From positions 62,001 to 126,000 of the forward strand of contig DATHMF010000020.1 in the NCBI GenBank assembly GCA_035487355.1: DNA of 64,000 nucleotides, written 5' to 3'. Below the pieces are notes generated by a model. The model had not been told where the DNA came from. It saw only the letters and a list, made by a program, of their open reading frames with translations, and did not search any database. Both the position numbers and the translations under genes were made by a program. Source of the stretch: Terriglobales bacterium. GTDB taxonomy: Bacteria; Acidobacteriota; Terriglobia; Terriglobales; Acidobacteriaceae. Of this stretch, positions 18,555 through 27,482 are shown one piece after another; position 1 is the first letter of the stretch; every line of letters starts with the position of its first letter.

Positions 18555-19343
18555 ATGCAAACCGGATTGAAAGACCGAATCGCGATTGTCTGTGGCGCCA
18601 GCAGCGGAATGGGGCGCGCCACTGCTGCTGCCTTCGCAGCCGAAGGCGCTAAAGTTGCCATGTGCGCACGTACGGAAAAGACGCTGTTCGCAGCTGCTGA
18701 TGAAATCAAGGGCGACTATAAAACCGCCGTCTTCGCGCAGGCGGTTGACGTTACCGATTCCGACGCAGTCAAGAAATTCGTCGCTGCCGTGGCCGAACGC
18801 TTTGGCGGAGTGGATATCTGCGTAGCCAACGCCGGGGGACCGCCGACAAAGAACTTTCTTTCCATCACCACGGAAGAGTGGAACAAAGCAGTCGCCACCA
18901 ATTTTTTGAGCGTTGTGCATCTCGCCCGCGAAGTCATTCCTCACATGCAACGCAAACGATGGGGCCGCTTGATTACCATCACCTCTACATCAGTCCGCCA
19001 GCCTGTTCCTGATCTAGTGCTCTCGAACTCCGTGCGGCCGGCTGTGGTGGGATTGGTCAAGAGCCTGGCGGGTGAGTTCGGTAAAGACGGAATCCTGGTC
19101 AACAATGTGGCTCCCGGCTATACCGAAACGGAAAGGCTTTCCGAGCTGTCGAAGGTCCGCGCATTAGCCGCGGGTGTGTCGGAAGAGGAGATCAAGAATC
19201 GTTGGACCGTTGATATTCCGCTACGGAGGCTGGGCAAGCCGGAAGAAATTGCGGATGCGATTGTATGGCTGGCTTCGGAGCGGGCCTCGTACATTACCGG
19301 GCAGACCATCCTGGTGGATGGTGGGATTTACAAGGGAATGTAA
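18555..19343 (+). CDS. Atypical SDR-family oxidoreductase
   Basis: 262 residues, Rossmann fold with the cofactor motif GASSGMG (14-20) and NAG (92-94). The usual catalytic Tyr-x3-Lys is absent: 13 residues after Ser144 the sequence reads LSNSVR, so the Tyr position is Ser157 and the Lys position is Arg161. The C-terminus keeps the standard YITGQTILVDGG. This marks a divergent branch often annotated as 3-oxoacyl-ACP reductase-like. It may use a different mechanism or may not be a dehydrogenase, and the substrate is unknown. It lies downstream of the MscS gene on the same strand, possibly cotranscribed. Confidence 0.85.
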   Translation: MQTGLKDRIAIVCGASSGMGRATAAAFAAEGAKVAMCARTEKTLFAAADEIKGDYKTAVFAQAVDVTDSDAVKKFVAAVAERFGGVDICVANAGGPPTKNFLSITTEEWNKAVATNFLSVVHLAREVIPHMQRKRWGRLITITSTSVRQPVPDLVLSNSVRPAVVGLVKSLAGEFGKDGILVNNVAPGYTETERLSELSKVRALAAGVSEEEIKNRWTVDIPLRRLGKPEEIADAIVWLASERASYITGQTILVDGGIYKGM

Positions 19344-20032
19344 CGGCAGTTCTCAGTTCCTGGTTCTCATCTCTCAGAAAAGCTCACCGCGACAATACGG
19401 GATTTGCGATCGGGCTTTGAGGGGGGTACCCCTGCGCGCTTGGGGGTAATCAGTAAGTCATCCATGGTCCAGATGGACATGTAAGAAGGGCGCCCCACAT
19501 GCTAGCTTGTGGGTGAAAGCCGTAAGTCATTCATAATCCTATGGATTAAAGAATGACTGCTGGGTCAAGCATACGGGGTCAGATATTTACCACGCGGTAA
19601 ACTTGATAAACACAGTTTCAGTCTCGAGAACCCATATCCCTCGACTACGCTCGGGATTTCGCCTCGCGGCTCAGACGCCGCGAAAACGGCTCAAGTTTCG
19701 AGAACAGCAACTAACAAATTTTCAAAGATCCATGAGAGGCCAAAAGCTCTGCATCCTGGGATGCCGGATACACTTCCAGAACCCATGATAATCTTAGTTC
19801 TTTAATAGCCCAATATTTTGATACCACAATGGGACCACGAATCAAGCGACGAACCGCAGGAGGGCGCCTGGAGGGCCACTCTGAGCAAGAACGCCGTCTG
19901 ATTGCCCGCGGGTTCTCACGCCCCCTTTGAAAAACGGCCGGCGGCGTTACCTTGGCCGGAACCGCCGGGAAATGTTCCCGATGAGGTCATGAGGCAGGTA
20001 TGGGTGGGAAGAACGGGAAACCGCTAGCCGCT
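19344..20032. other. Repeat-bearing intergenic region, no supported gene
   Basis: 689 bases between convergent genes. It holds a gene-end repeat (19349-19415) related to 61273-61340, a GGGGTACCCC palindrome, a CCCACA/TGTGGG hairpin (about 19494-19513), two partial copies of GTAAGTCATYCAT, and a segment at 19716-19767 similar to 31924-31967. A 61-codon frame (19603-19788) and a 33-codon frame from 19828 have no family support. I see no RNA gene. Confidence 0.5.
19716..19767. repeat. Dispersed repeat, copy 1
   Basis: Begins AAATTTTCAAAGA and contains GCATCCTG...ATGCCG. A similar segment with a few gaps lies at 31924-31967, also in a gene-poor spacer. It is a small interspersed element of unknown type. 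Confidence 0.45.
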
Positions 20033-21103
20033 TTAGGCCGGCTCTTCCGCGGTTGGAGGTGAAAGCTTTTCCGCGAGATCTTCTGCCGTCTCTGAAAATT
20101 TTTCTTTCAGTTCGTCTGCGGTCTCGGAAAATTTCTCAGCCAGTTCATCCGCAGTTTCTGAAAACTTTTCCTTCAGCTCGTCAGCGGTTGCCGAAAACTT
20201 TTCGGCCGTCTCGGAGAATTTCTCAGCAATCTCGTCGGCCTTCTGCACCAGCTTTTCTTTCATGCGCTCGGGCGATGGAACATACAAGTCCCAGGCCAAG
20301 CCTACGGCCTTAAGGCTGCGGATGAAATAGTAGGAAAAATCAATCTCCCAGGCCTTCATTCCATGGCGGGCAGAGGTGGGAAATGCGTGGTGATTATTGT
20401 GCCAGCCTTCTCCGTAGCTGAGCAGGGCGACCCACCAGCAGTTGGTGGAAAGATCATCGCTCACAAAGTTACGGTATCCCCAGGTATGCGAGGCCGAGTT
20501 TACCAGCCAGGTAATGTGATACGTGGCCACCAGGCGCACGCACACGCCCCACACCACAAAGGGCCATCCCCCGAGAAAATAAAGACCAATGGCCAGCAGA
20601 ATTGAGCCCAAGTAATGCGTACGCTCGAGTACGCGATAGAAAAGCTGTTTTTGAAGGTCGGGGGTGTAGCGTTCCCGGATTACATTCCAGGTTTTTGGCG
20701 TAGGAGTATAGAGCACCCAAAGCATGTGGCTCCACCAGAAGCCCTCGGCCGCGCTGTGCGGATCGCCATCCTTATCGGAATGCTGATGATGCTTGCGGTG
20801 CAGCGCCACCCACTCCAGCGCGCCGCCTTGCATGGAAAGCGAACCGGCGAGAGCAAAGAAGTACTCCAGAAACTTGGGACATTTGAAGGAGCGGTGCGTG
20901 AGCAGCCGGTGATAGCCGACGCAAACTCCGAGGCCGCCGCAAATAAAGTGCAGCAACACAGCCACGGCAATGGCCCGCCAATTAGTCTGCCAGAAAACAG
21001 CCACTACACCCAGATGCAGGGCTGCGAAAAAGATGACTCGGGTAAGATTAAACTTATCGCGATCAGAAAACTCTACCGACTGCCAAACGCTTGTTCTCGC
21101 CAT
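20033..21103 (-). CDS. Acyl-CoA/fatty acid desaturase with an 11-residue-repeat tail
   Basis: 356 residues. The membrane desaturase core has the three His boxes HRLLTH (65-70), HRKHH (102-106) and HNNHH (235-239), which bind the di-iron centre, and the delta-9-type segment HRSFKCPKFLEYFFALAGSL. It introduces a double bond into acyl chains. Residues 293-347 are an added tail of five 11-residue units of the form SETADELxEKF, absent from the usual core. Hendecads like this form right-handed coiled coils or lipid-binding amphipathic helices. ATG 21103 fits the family start. The gene stands alone. Confidence 0.92.
   Translation of the reverse strand: MARTSVWQSVEFSDRDKFNLTRVIFFAALHLGVVAVFWQTNWRAIAVAVLLHFICGGLGVCVGYHRLLTHRSFKCPKFLEYFFALAGSLSMQGGALEWVALHRKHHQHSDKDGDPHSAAEGFWWSHMLWVLYTPTPKTWNVIRERYTPDLQKQLFYRVLERTHYLGSILLAIGLYFLGGWPFVVWGVCVRLVATYHITWLVNSASHTWGYRNFVSDDLSTNCWWVALLSYGEGWHNNHHAFPTSARHGMKAWEIDFSYYFIRSLKAVGLAWDLYVPSPERMKEKLVQKADEIAEKFSETAEKFSATADELKEKFSETADELAEKFSETADELKEKFSETAEDLAEKLSPPTAEEPA
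20063..20227 (-). repeat. Five tandem 33-bp units encoding the desaturase tail
   Basis: Five in-frame 33-base units, each coding 11 residues, show synonymous variation between units. Unit-number change by slippage would alter tail length without a frameshift. Confidence 0.75.
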
Positions 21104-21209
21104 GAAACCTCAAACCTGGGGGTAAATATTTAGGAGTGAACCGTGTTGTAGTATATCTGAAAGCCTAACAAACGGTGGAATTTAAAGCAATTTTTCACGT
21201 GCGCCATGG

Positions 21210-22103
21210 TTACTTTCGTACCGCACCTTTGGCCTGCGCGGGTTGCATTCCTGCCCACTTTTCCAGCAAGGTGAGCGTGGCGGCATAGTCCAGGTCCTCG
21301 TGCCCCTCTTCGATCGCCAGCTCATAGACTTCTTTGACCGTCTCAAGCGCGGGAATTTTTACGCGCGCCTGTTTGGCGGCGTCGAGCATAAGCTGGAGGT
21401 CCTTGTACATCAGGCGCATGGGAAAATTGGGTGTAAAGTCGCGGCGCAGCACGAACGGCGCCTTGTAATCCACCACTCCGGAGCGCACCATAGAAGCCTG
21501 AATGAGCGAAACCAGCGCCTGCGGATCAACTCCCAGCTTGCCGGAGAGAACCAGCGCTTCCGCGAAGCCTTCGTAGATAAGCGCGATCATCAGGTTCATT
21601 GCGAGCTTGGCCGATTGCCCCATGCTGGTCTCGCCCATGCGGATCACGGTTTTTCCCATGGCCTGGAAAAGCGGCTGCAGTTTTTCTAAGGTCTCTTCCC
21701 TGCCGCCGGTCATGAAAATAAGTTGAGCGCCTTCGGCTGCAATCTTGGAGCCAGTCATGGGAGCATCAACGTAGTCAGCGCCGCGCTGTCGTACGCGCTC
21801 GGCAAATTGTCGGGTCGCATCCGGAGCAATAGTGCTGGAGTCAACCACAATCATGCCTTCGCGAAGCTGGGTTTCCACTCCGTCAGGGGCAAACAGCACA
21901 CGCTCCACTGCCGCCGTATCCGAGACGCACATCCATACCACTTCAGCGTCTTTGGCGGCATCGGCAGGTGAGGTGGCGCTATGTGCGCCTTCCACCGGCC
22001 TGCCGGCAGTTCGGTTCCACACGGCGACTTCGTGGCCGCCCTTTACCAGATTCGCGGCCATTGCTCGGCCCATGATCCCTAACCCTAAAAACGCAACGCG
22101 CAT
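21210..22103 (-). CDS. Beta-hydroxyacid dehydrogenase (3-hydroxyisobutyrate dehydrogenase family)
   Basis: 297 residues from ATG 22103, which has GAGGAG about 5 bases upstream; a longer frame to 22157 adds only an unlikely leader. The nucleotide motif is FLGLGIMGRAMAANL, the substrate-binding segment DAPMTGSK stands in place of the common DAPVSGG, and the catalytic Lys lies in MGQSAKLAMNL. Family members oxidise small beta-hydroxyacids with NAD(P), and related GLYR enzymes reduce glyoxylate or succinic semialdehyde. The exact substrate cannot be read. Confidence 0.88.
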   Translation of the reverse strand: MRVAFLGLGIMGRAMAANLVKGGHEVAVWNRTAGRPVEGAHSATSPADAAKDAEVVWMCVSDTAAVERVLFAPDGVETQLREGMIVVDSSTIAPDATRQFAERVRQRGADYVDAPMTGSKIAAEGAQLIFMTGGREETLEKLQPLFQAMGKTVIRMGETSMGQSAKLAMNLMIALIYEGFAEALVLSGKLGVDPQALVSLIQASMVRSGVVDYKAPFVLRRDFTPNFPMRLMYKDLQLMLDAAKQARVKIPALETVKEVYELAIEEGHEDLDYAATLTLLEKWAGMQPAQAKGAVRK

Positions 22104-22442
22104 TCGCTCCTCACTTTCTGAAGTATTTATTAGAAATGAGCTTAGACAGAGAATCAACTCGCAAGCTCTATAGTATTCGTCTGGGATGGTCTAGAGCCTC
22201 TCTATCTGTGCCCGCTTCAGACCTTAATTACTATTACTCTCTCTTTGAAATAGTTGCCGCGATAGGCCGTGGCTGTTCGGGCAAACTTTAGTAATCATCT
22301 TTATTTCAAAGGGAAAAATTTTACAAAACACAACAATATGGGTCGTTGATTTCGTATTAATATTGAGTTAACGCATCCAAAAGTGAAGATGTGTGAAATT
22401 TGCATCATTCAGTAATTTTTGGGCGTCTAATTGAAATAGTTC
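22104..22442. other. Divergent intergenic region
   Basis: 339 AT-rich bases between divergently transcribed genes, so promoters of both are expected here. TGAAATAGTT occurs twice (about 22247 and about 22432). No clear operator, RNA gene or small gene was found. Confidence 0.4.
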
Positions 22443-23405
22443 ATGCTGAATGTCACTCTGAGAAGAAAGGTCCGCCAGTTCGGACGCATCGTACGTCACT
22501 CCGCACTGACTCCGCGCAGCGGAAAAAGCCATAAACCCGTACCGGTTGCCCAGCAAGATCTGGGAATCACATTTATTGGACATTCCGGCTTTCTGATTCA
22601 GATCGGCGGAAGGAATGTTCTGGTTGATCCTAATTTTGCCCGCTGGCTGTTTGTGCTTAAGCGCCTCCGCCATCCTGGCATACGGATCAAAGATTTGCCG
22701 CAGATTGATGCGGTGCTGATCACGCACGCGCATTTTGATCATCTCCACCGCCCTTCATTGCGGGCAATCGCGCGCCTGAATCAACGCAGATTTGGCAGTG
22801 TGCCAATGATGGTAGTGCCCAACGATGTTGGTGATGTGGTCCAGGGTCTGGGCTATCGCGAAATCGTTGAGCTAAGTTGGTGGGAGAGCTGCCAACATAC
22901 CGACCTCACCATCACCCATACTCCGTCGCAACACTGGGGCGCACGCATGTTGCACGACCATCACCGCGGGTACGGCGGCTATGTGATCAACGGTGGTGGC
23001 TACTCGATTTACCACGCAGGCGACACAGCATACTTCAATGGCTTCCACGAAATCGGGCGGCGGCTCGAGCCGCAGATCGCATTGTTGCCTATCGGCGCAT
23101 ACTCGCCGCCATCGTTCCGCAATGTGCACACCAGCCCGGGAGACGCGGTCCAGGCATTTACCGACCTGAAGGCCCACTGGATGATCCCCATGCACTACGG
23201 CACGTTTCGCCTTTCGCACGAACCCGTCGAAGAGCCTGTTCAGCTCCTGGCAAGCGAAGCTACAGCGGCGGGCGTGCAGGAAAAGGTCCTGGTATTGGAA
23301 GAAGGCAAGACGCGGATTTTCAGTCTGCCTGAACAGCCGAACGTCAGATACAAACAGCCGGAGCGCTGGAGCGCTCCAAACTTAGTACCCCAGCAGAATT
23401 CTTAG
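22443..23405 (+). CDS. MBL-fold metallohydrolase (NAPE-PLD/UlaG-like)
   Basis: 320 residues. The metal-binding motif is HAHFDH (95-100), preceded by VLVDPNFARW and followed by TPSQHWGAR and YSIYHAGDTAYF, as in the N-acyl-phosphatidylethanolamine phospholipase D-like branch; MIPMHYGTFRLSHEP is the late His motif. Members hydrolyse phosphodiester or lactone bonds, and the substrate here is unknown. The last 24 bases overlap the end of the convergent glycerate kinase gene. Confidence 0.85.
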   Translation: MLNVTLRRKVRQFGRIVRHSALTPRSGKSHKPVPVAQQDLGITFIGHSGFLIQIGGRNVLVDPNFARWLFVLKRLRHPGIRIKDLPQIDAVLITHAHFDHLHRPSLRAIARLNQRRFGSVPMMVVPNDVGDVVQGLGYREIVELSWWESCQHTDLTITHTPSQHWGARMLHDHHRGYGGYVINGGGYSIYHAGDTAYFNGFHEIGRRLEPQIALLPIGAYSPPSFRNVHTSPGDAVQAFTDLKAHWMIPMHYGTFRLSHEPVEEPVQLLASEATAAGVQEKVLVLEEGKTRIFSLPEQPNVRYKQPERWSAPNLVPQQNS

Positions 23406-24734
23406 ATCGCGCAGGTTGTTGCCTGTAGGTCCTGTGATTACCGCATCACCCAGCACTTCAAAAAAGGGATAGGCATTGAAGCCGGCGAGCGCGGCATCTG
23501 CAGATAATCCTTGGGATTGGGCGCGCGCGATTGTAGTTCCATCCACCACTGCGCCTGCCGCCGGACTCACGCCGTCAACGCCGTCACTGCCTGCGCTCAG
23601 CACGGTCACGCTCTCACCAGAAATTTTCGTTGCACAGTAGAGTGCGAATTGCTGGTTACGGCCGCCAACTCCGCCGGCAGTTTCTGGTACGCGAACTGTT
23701 ACCTCTCCGCCGGAGATCAGGCACACGCGTGTAGCCCCTTGCCGCAATTTACGCAAACGGTCGAGCAGATAATCGGCGGCGCGGTCGTACTCCCAATCGT
23801 CGCATGTGTTGTCAATTTCCACGGTAAAGCCCGCTAGTGCGGCCTGTGCGGCAGCCGCCTTCTGCAAAACCGCGCTGGAAAGAATGGGCCACCAGCGCGA
23901 GCTATGAAAGATACCGTCGTCGTATTTTGGAGTCTCTTCCAGCAGCTTCTTCTCAAGAAGCTCTTGTACCGAAGCTGGAAAGACTTCAAGCAGCCGGCGC
24001 TTTTGTGCGATCTCGTAACATTGCGCCACGGTGGTGGAATCAGGCATAGTTGGCCCGGAAGCCAGCGCGTCCAGCGCCGATTCGGGCACATCGGAGACCA
24101 GGATCGAAACCTGCTGCACATTTTCTGTGCCACCCGAGGAGTTCGCCGCCAACGCCATGCGTCCTCCTTTGACTGCCGAGAGATGCTTGCGAATGGCGTT
24201 GATTTCGGCAATCGGTGCACCGCAGTTTACCAATGCACGGTAGGTTGCGATGAGATCATCGAGGGTGATTTCTTCATCCAGAGGCTTCTCTACCATGCTG
24301 GAAGCGCCTCCGCTGATCAGATAGATCACCAAGGATGGCCCAGAGAGAGAGCGCAGGGAGTTCAAGATAGCATTTGCAGCGCGAACCGACTCCGCGTTGG
24401 GCAGCGGATGCCCACCCGCAAAGTGCCTGAAACCTTCGAGCATGGGCTCAGGGTCAGCGTGTGCCGTTTGCGGTGCAACCAGAATTCCGCTAGCCATGAT
24501 CCCAAGCTGCCCTTTGAGCGCTTGCGCCATGGGATAAGCCGCTTTCCCCATGGCCACCACGAAGATGCGCGAAAACGAATTTAAGTCATACAGGTCTTCG
24601 CGCACCCGCAGCAACCGGCGGTTGACCTCTACATGTTTTTCAAATGATTTCTCGACGCTGGTTTCGGCAAGCGCTGCAAGAAAGACCTGCCGCACGAGTG
24701 CGCGCATGTCATTGTCATGAGCAGCGTTGGACAT
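23382..24734 (-). CDS. Glycerate 2-kinase (DUF4147/MOFRL type)
   Basis: 450 residues with an N-terminal DUF4147 domain (VVAMGKAAYPMA, GGHPLPNAESVRAA, LISGGASSMVEKP, RKHLSAVKGG) and a C-terminal MOFRL domain (CLISGGEVTVRV, GRNQQFALY, SAGSDGVDGVSPAAGAVVD). It phosphorylates D-glycerate to 2-phosphoglycerate, feeding glyoxylate or serine carbon into glycolysis. The nearby beta-hydroxyacid dehydrogenase family gene (21210-22103) could supply glycerate from tartronate semialdehyde, but the MBL gene intervenes, so a pathway link is only a suggestion. Confidence 0.92.
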   Translation of the reverse strand: MSNAAHDNDMRALVRQVFLAALAETSVEKSFEKHVEVNRRLLRVREDLYDLNSFSRIFVVAMGKAAYPMAQALKGQLGIMASGILVAPQTAHADPEPMLEGFRHFAGGHPLPNAESVRAANAILNSLRSLSGPSLVIYLISGGASSMVEKPLDEEITLDDLIATYRALVNCGAPIAEINAIRKHLSAVKGGRMALAANSSGGTENVQQVSILVSDVPESALDALASGPTMPDSTTVAQCYEIAQKRRLLEVFPASVQELLEKKLLEETPKYDDGIFHSSRWWPILSSAVLQKAAAAQAALAGFTVEIDNTCDDWEYDRAADYLLDRLRKLRQGATRVCLISGGEVTVRVPETAGGVGGRNQQFALYCATKISGESVTVLSAGSDGVDGVSPAAGAVVDGTTIARAQSQGLSADAALAGFNAYPFFEVLGDAVITGPTGNNLRDLRILLGY

Positions 24735-24825
24735 GATTGCATTGATTCTATTGCAAGCAGCAGTTCATGCGTACTTGTCCTATTTTCCCGATTTGCAGCA
24801 CCGATTGAGGACAGCAACCAACCAG

Positions 24826-25548
24826 CTAACAATATCCCAGCAATGAGAGGACCACCTTTGGGTCGGCTAGCTGAAAGGCAGCGGTGGGCTGACAACGCGT
24901 GCATGCTTTCTCTGTATCGTTCGAGTAGCGGGGAGCGATAAGCAGCTCCGGATGGGCTGGGATCAAATCCTTGAGCAAACTACTGGCCTCTTCGAAGGTC
25001 ACAGGGTGCTTCGGTCTTCGGTGATCCTGCCACGCGGTTTCTACATCCGCCGGATTCACCAGTTCTATCAAACGCAGAAAATCTCTTGCGTGTTTGGACG
25101 GCACGGGGATGTTTTGTGCAAGGTCCAGCGCCAGCCTAGCCTCTCTGGCTAACAAGTCTTCGAGAGAGATCAGTTGAACAGTCACCGACTGAAGATTCAA
25201 TCTGGACGACCTACCCATCGTCGCGCCTATGGCGCGGAAAACGTCTATACGCAAGGCGCTGTCTGGATCTATTAATTGCAACATGGTCTTGCCTGGAGGG
25301 TCCAAAGGATGAATGTGCCGGAACAGGAAATCATCAGCTAATGTTTCGGGGATGCAGTCGAATGAGCCGGTGATGAAATCGAGGTCGTTCAGGGAGCGGA
25401 TGGAAGACTTATGTCCTAGGCGCAGATGGTGAATTTCAATGGCGAACCCGCCAGTAACCGCCCAAGGCTCGATGTTGTGGCTTGCGAGTTTCTGAAAAGT
25501 CTGTGAAGCCCGGTCTGCGTCAGAGACGGATAGAAATTGTTGGAGCAT
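24826..25548 (-). CDS. Nucleotidyltransferase-fold protein
   Basis: 240 residues from ATG 25548. The segment WAVTGGFAIEIH followed by NDLDF matches the minimal nucleotidyltransferase pattern (G-G then D-x-D), as in AbiEii-like or MNT-type proteins, and the later DVFRAI may supply the third acidic residue. The C-terminal half is helical with LEDLLAREARLALDL. No antitoxin-like partner is adjacent, so calling it a toxin is not justified. It may modify a small molecule, RNA or protein. Confidence 0.6.
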   Translation of the reverse strand: MLQQFLSVSDADRASQTFQKLASHNIEPWAVTGGFAIEIHHLRLGHKSSIRSLNDLDFITGSFDCIPETLADDFLFRHIHPLDPPGKTMLQLIDPDSALRIDVFRAIGATMGRSSRLNLQSVTVQLISLEDLLAREARLALDLAQNIPVPSKHARDFLRLIELVNPADVETAWQDHRRPKHPVTFEEASSLLKDLIPAHPELLIAPRYSNDTEKACTRCQPTAAFQLADPKVVLSLLGYC

Positions 25549-25677
25549 CTATCCGGCTATATTCTCATAGGAAGGCCTCGGGCATACATTCTGGTCCGAT
25601 CTTCTAACGGTAGACCCGCGCGCCCGGGATTACAGCGTAGTCGGAAGCTGAACCCCCAAGAAGCGATTGTTGAACAT

Positions 25678-26109
25678 TCAATCTTTGCCCTTTGTCATGA
25701 GCGCAACGTTATCCACACCTGCATTGTGGGCTGCGTCTATGGCCTCTGCGATATAGCGAAAATCAATTTCCCGATCGCTGGTCAGGAAAAGAGTTTTATC
25801 ACCACGCGTCTTAAAGATTTGCTGCAGCGTGCTATTGAGGGCGCTCCACTCCACCTTCTGCTGGTTGATGGCAAGCTGAATTGCATCTGAGGAACCAGCA
25901 TTGTGCGTGAGCTTGAGCTGAAGAACGACCGTTTCGGGGTGGTCGGGTTGGTTGGGTTGGTCGGTGGAATCCTGCGGAATTCGCGCGTTCTCGCCTTTTG
26001 GCGTTATCGGCGTGATTAGCAGGAAGGTGACCAGCAATACCAAAAGGATATCGATGAGCGGTGTAACGTTGATCTCGGCGGAGTTCTTCCCGCTTGGGCT
26101 GAAAGCCAT
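25678..26109 (-). CDS. ExbD/TolR-type biopolymer transport protein
   Basis: 143 residues from ATG 26109, which has AGAGGG just upstream; a GTG at 26136 is less likely. The protein has a short cytoplasmic start and one membrane helix beginning INVTPLIDILLVLLVTFLL, with the conserved proton-path Asp20, followed by a periplasmic domain containing LTSDREIDFRYIAEAIDAA. ExbD works with ExbB and TonB (or TolQ/TolA) to energise outer-membrane receptors such as the one at 920-4264. No exbB or tonB is in the window, so this is an orphan copy. Confidence 0.9.
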   Translation of the reverse strand: MAFSPSGKNSAEINVTPLIDILLVLLVTFLLITPITPKGENARIPQDSTDQPNQPDHPETVVLQLKLTHNAGSSDAIQLAINQQKVEWSALNSTLQQIFKTRGDKTLFLTSDREIDFRYIAEAIDAAHNAGVDNVALMTKGKD

Positions 26110-26165
26110 GGTGCCCTCTCTTCGGGAATTAGACACCTATGACTCTTCCAGAGTTCCCTGCTGTT

Positions 26166-26792
26166 TTAAGCAGTACCGGCAAGGGCCAGCCATGCCACAA
26201 GAGCAGAATACTTTTCATCCTGGCCCCAGGGTGGGCCGAGGGGTTTTCCTATTTCTGCGAGGTGGCGCTGCAGTTCATCGGCGGAGATGCCTAACTCGGC
26301 TGTGCTCTGCAGAAAGAGTTCGCGTTCCCGCACGGCCGTTACCGGAATCTTGTAGTGCTCGCTGGCCTGCGTGAGCACATCGCGGAAAAGTATGCCTTCG
26401 GCGGTGTGCAAGAGCGGATGAGAAGCCAGGATTTTTGCCAGAGCCGGAAGAGCCCGGCCTGATCCCTGGAGAACGCCGCAGCCACTGACCTCATATCCCT
26501 TTTTTCGAAGCTCGGCGATTACCTTGCGCAAACTCTGCCGCGCCAGGAGTTTTGTCTTTCCCGTGTATTGGCGGATTAGCTTTTCGGCTTCTTTCAGCTC
26601 GAGTTCGGCGGCAGCGTGATAAGGCTGCTTGGCATGCGGATCTCGCAGATCAACCAGTTCGATGCGCCCGCGCTCCACGACCGCCGGTGAGCGTGATGGC
26701 CCCGCGATAGCCACAAGGGCCGCCCATCCGGAGTGCGCCCGAAAACCCAAAGCTGCGTGAATTGCCACGCAGAAGATTCTACTGCAATCCAC
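26166..26792 (-). CDS. Conserved hypothetical protein
   Basis: 208 residues if GTG 26792 is used, or 200 from GTG 26768; neither has a good ribosome site. The N-terminal ALGFRAHSGWAALVAIAG looks like the start of a conserved alpha/beta fold, followed by a Lys/Glu-rich helix and ILASHPLLHTAEGILFRDVL. No catalytic motif or membrane segment is recognised. It lies between exbD and an alpha/beta-hydrolase gene on the same strand with short gaps, so it may be cotranscribed with them. Confidence 0.6.
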   Translation of the reverse strand: MDCSRIFCVAIHAALGFRAHSGWAALVAIAGPSRSPAVVERGRIELVDLRDPHAKQPYHAAAELELKEAEKLIRQYTGKTKLLARQSLRKVIAELRKKGYEVSGCGVLQGSGRALPALAKILASHPLLHTAEGILFRDVLTQASEHYKIPVTAVRERELFLQSTAELGISADELQRHLAEIGKPLGPPWGQDEKYSALVAWLALAGTA

Positions 26793-26813
26793 GCTGGCAA
26801 AAACTGAAAGCTT

Positions 26814-27482
26814 TTATTCTTGCCGGACTTCGCTTGTCGCTAAAAACTGCTGCTTGACCCATTGCTCAATGGAGCTGCGCACCTCATCGAGCTTGCCCTC
26901 AAAGAAGTGGCCGACGCCTGCGACAACCACAAACTGCTTAGGCCCAGGCACCCGGTCAATGAGTTTCTGCAATTCCGGCAATGGCCCAAACTGGTCACGG
27001 GCGCCGCTGATGAAAAGTTTGGGCTTTGTGCAGTCGTGCAGGAAGTTGTAGGCATAGAGCCGGCCTTCCACCTCGACCGGAGTTCCCAGCGAGATAAGGC
27101 CCACGACGCGAGTGTCCGGACAACAGGCACGCAAGCCAACGGCGGCGCCGAACGAGAAACCGGCGAAGATAATTGGCAGATGAAATTCGCTGTCGAGCCA
27201 GTCGAGGGCGGCGCGTACGTCCTCTACTTCGCCGTGCCCGTGATCGTGTGTTCCTTCGCTCAGCCCAGCCCCACGAAAATTGAAGCGTAGTGCGGGGAAT
27301 CCCAGGCCATTGAGCGCCTTCATGGCGTTAAATACCACCTTATTATGCAAAGTCCCGCCATGCAGCGGGTGGGGATGACACACCAGCGCCGCATGGCTTG
27401 CATGGGGCGAACCGGCATGCAGCAATGCTTCCAGCTTGCCGGCCGACCCGTGGAGAAAAAAACTCTTAATCTCATCGGCCAC
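26814..27482 (-). CDS. Alpha/beta hydrolase (dienelactone-hydrolase-like)
   Basis: 222 residues from GTG 27482, which overlaps the end of the upstream gene by 11 bases, so the two are coupled; the longer open frame to 27743 is only a shadow. Features are the early strand-turn CHPHPLHGGTLHNKVV, the oxyanion region NFRGAGLSEG, the nucleophile elbow GFSFGAA with Ser, and the late acid and His segments GARDQFGP and GVGHFFEG. This matches the YP/Aes-type short hydrolases often annotated as alpha/beta superfamily CocE-like. The substrate is unknown. Confidence 0.85.
   Translation of the reverse strand: MADEIKSFFLHGSAGKLEALLHAGSPHASHAALVCHPHPLHGGTLHNKVVFNAMKALNGLGFPALRFNFRGAGLSEGTHDHGHGEVEDVRAALDWLDSEFHLPIIFAGFSFGAAVGLRACCPDTRVVGLISLGTPVEVEGRLYAYNFLHDCTKPKLFISGARDQFGPLPELQKLIDRVPGPKQFVVVAGVGHFFEGKLDEVRSSIEQWVKQQFLATSEVRQE

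Noticed and set aside
19828..19929. 33-codon rightward frame starting MGPRIKRRTAGG
   Set aside because: Very short, no ribosome site and no recognisable family; could be real but cannot be supported.
24826..25548. Toxin-antitoxin (AbiE/MNT-HEPN) interpretation of the nucleotidyltransferase gene
   Set aside because: No partner gene of antitoxin or HEPN type is adjacent; only the fold-level call is kept.
25590..25670. tRNA-like stretch with CTTCTAACGGTAG resembling a D-arm
   Set aside because: No matching TTCGANTCC T-arm, no acceptor stem pairing and no anticodon stem of proper length; treated as chance or a dead fragment.
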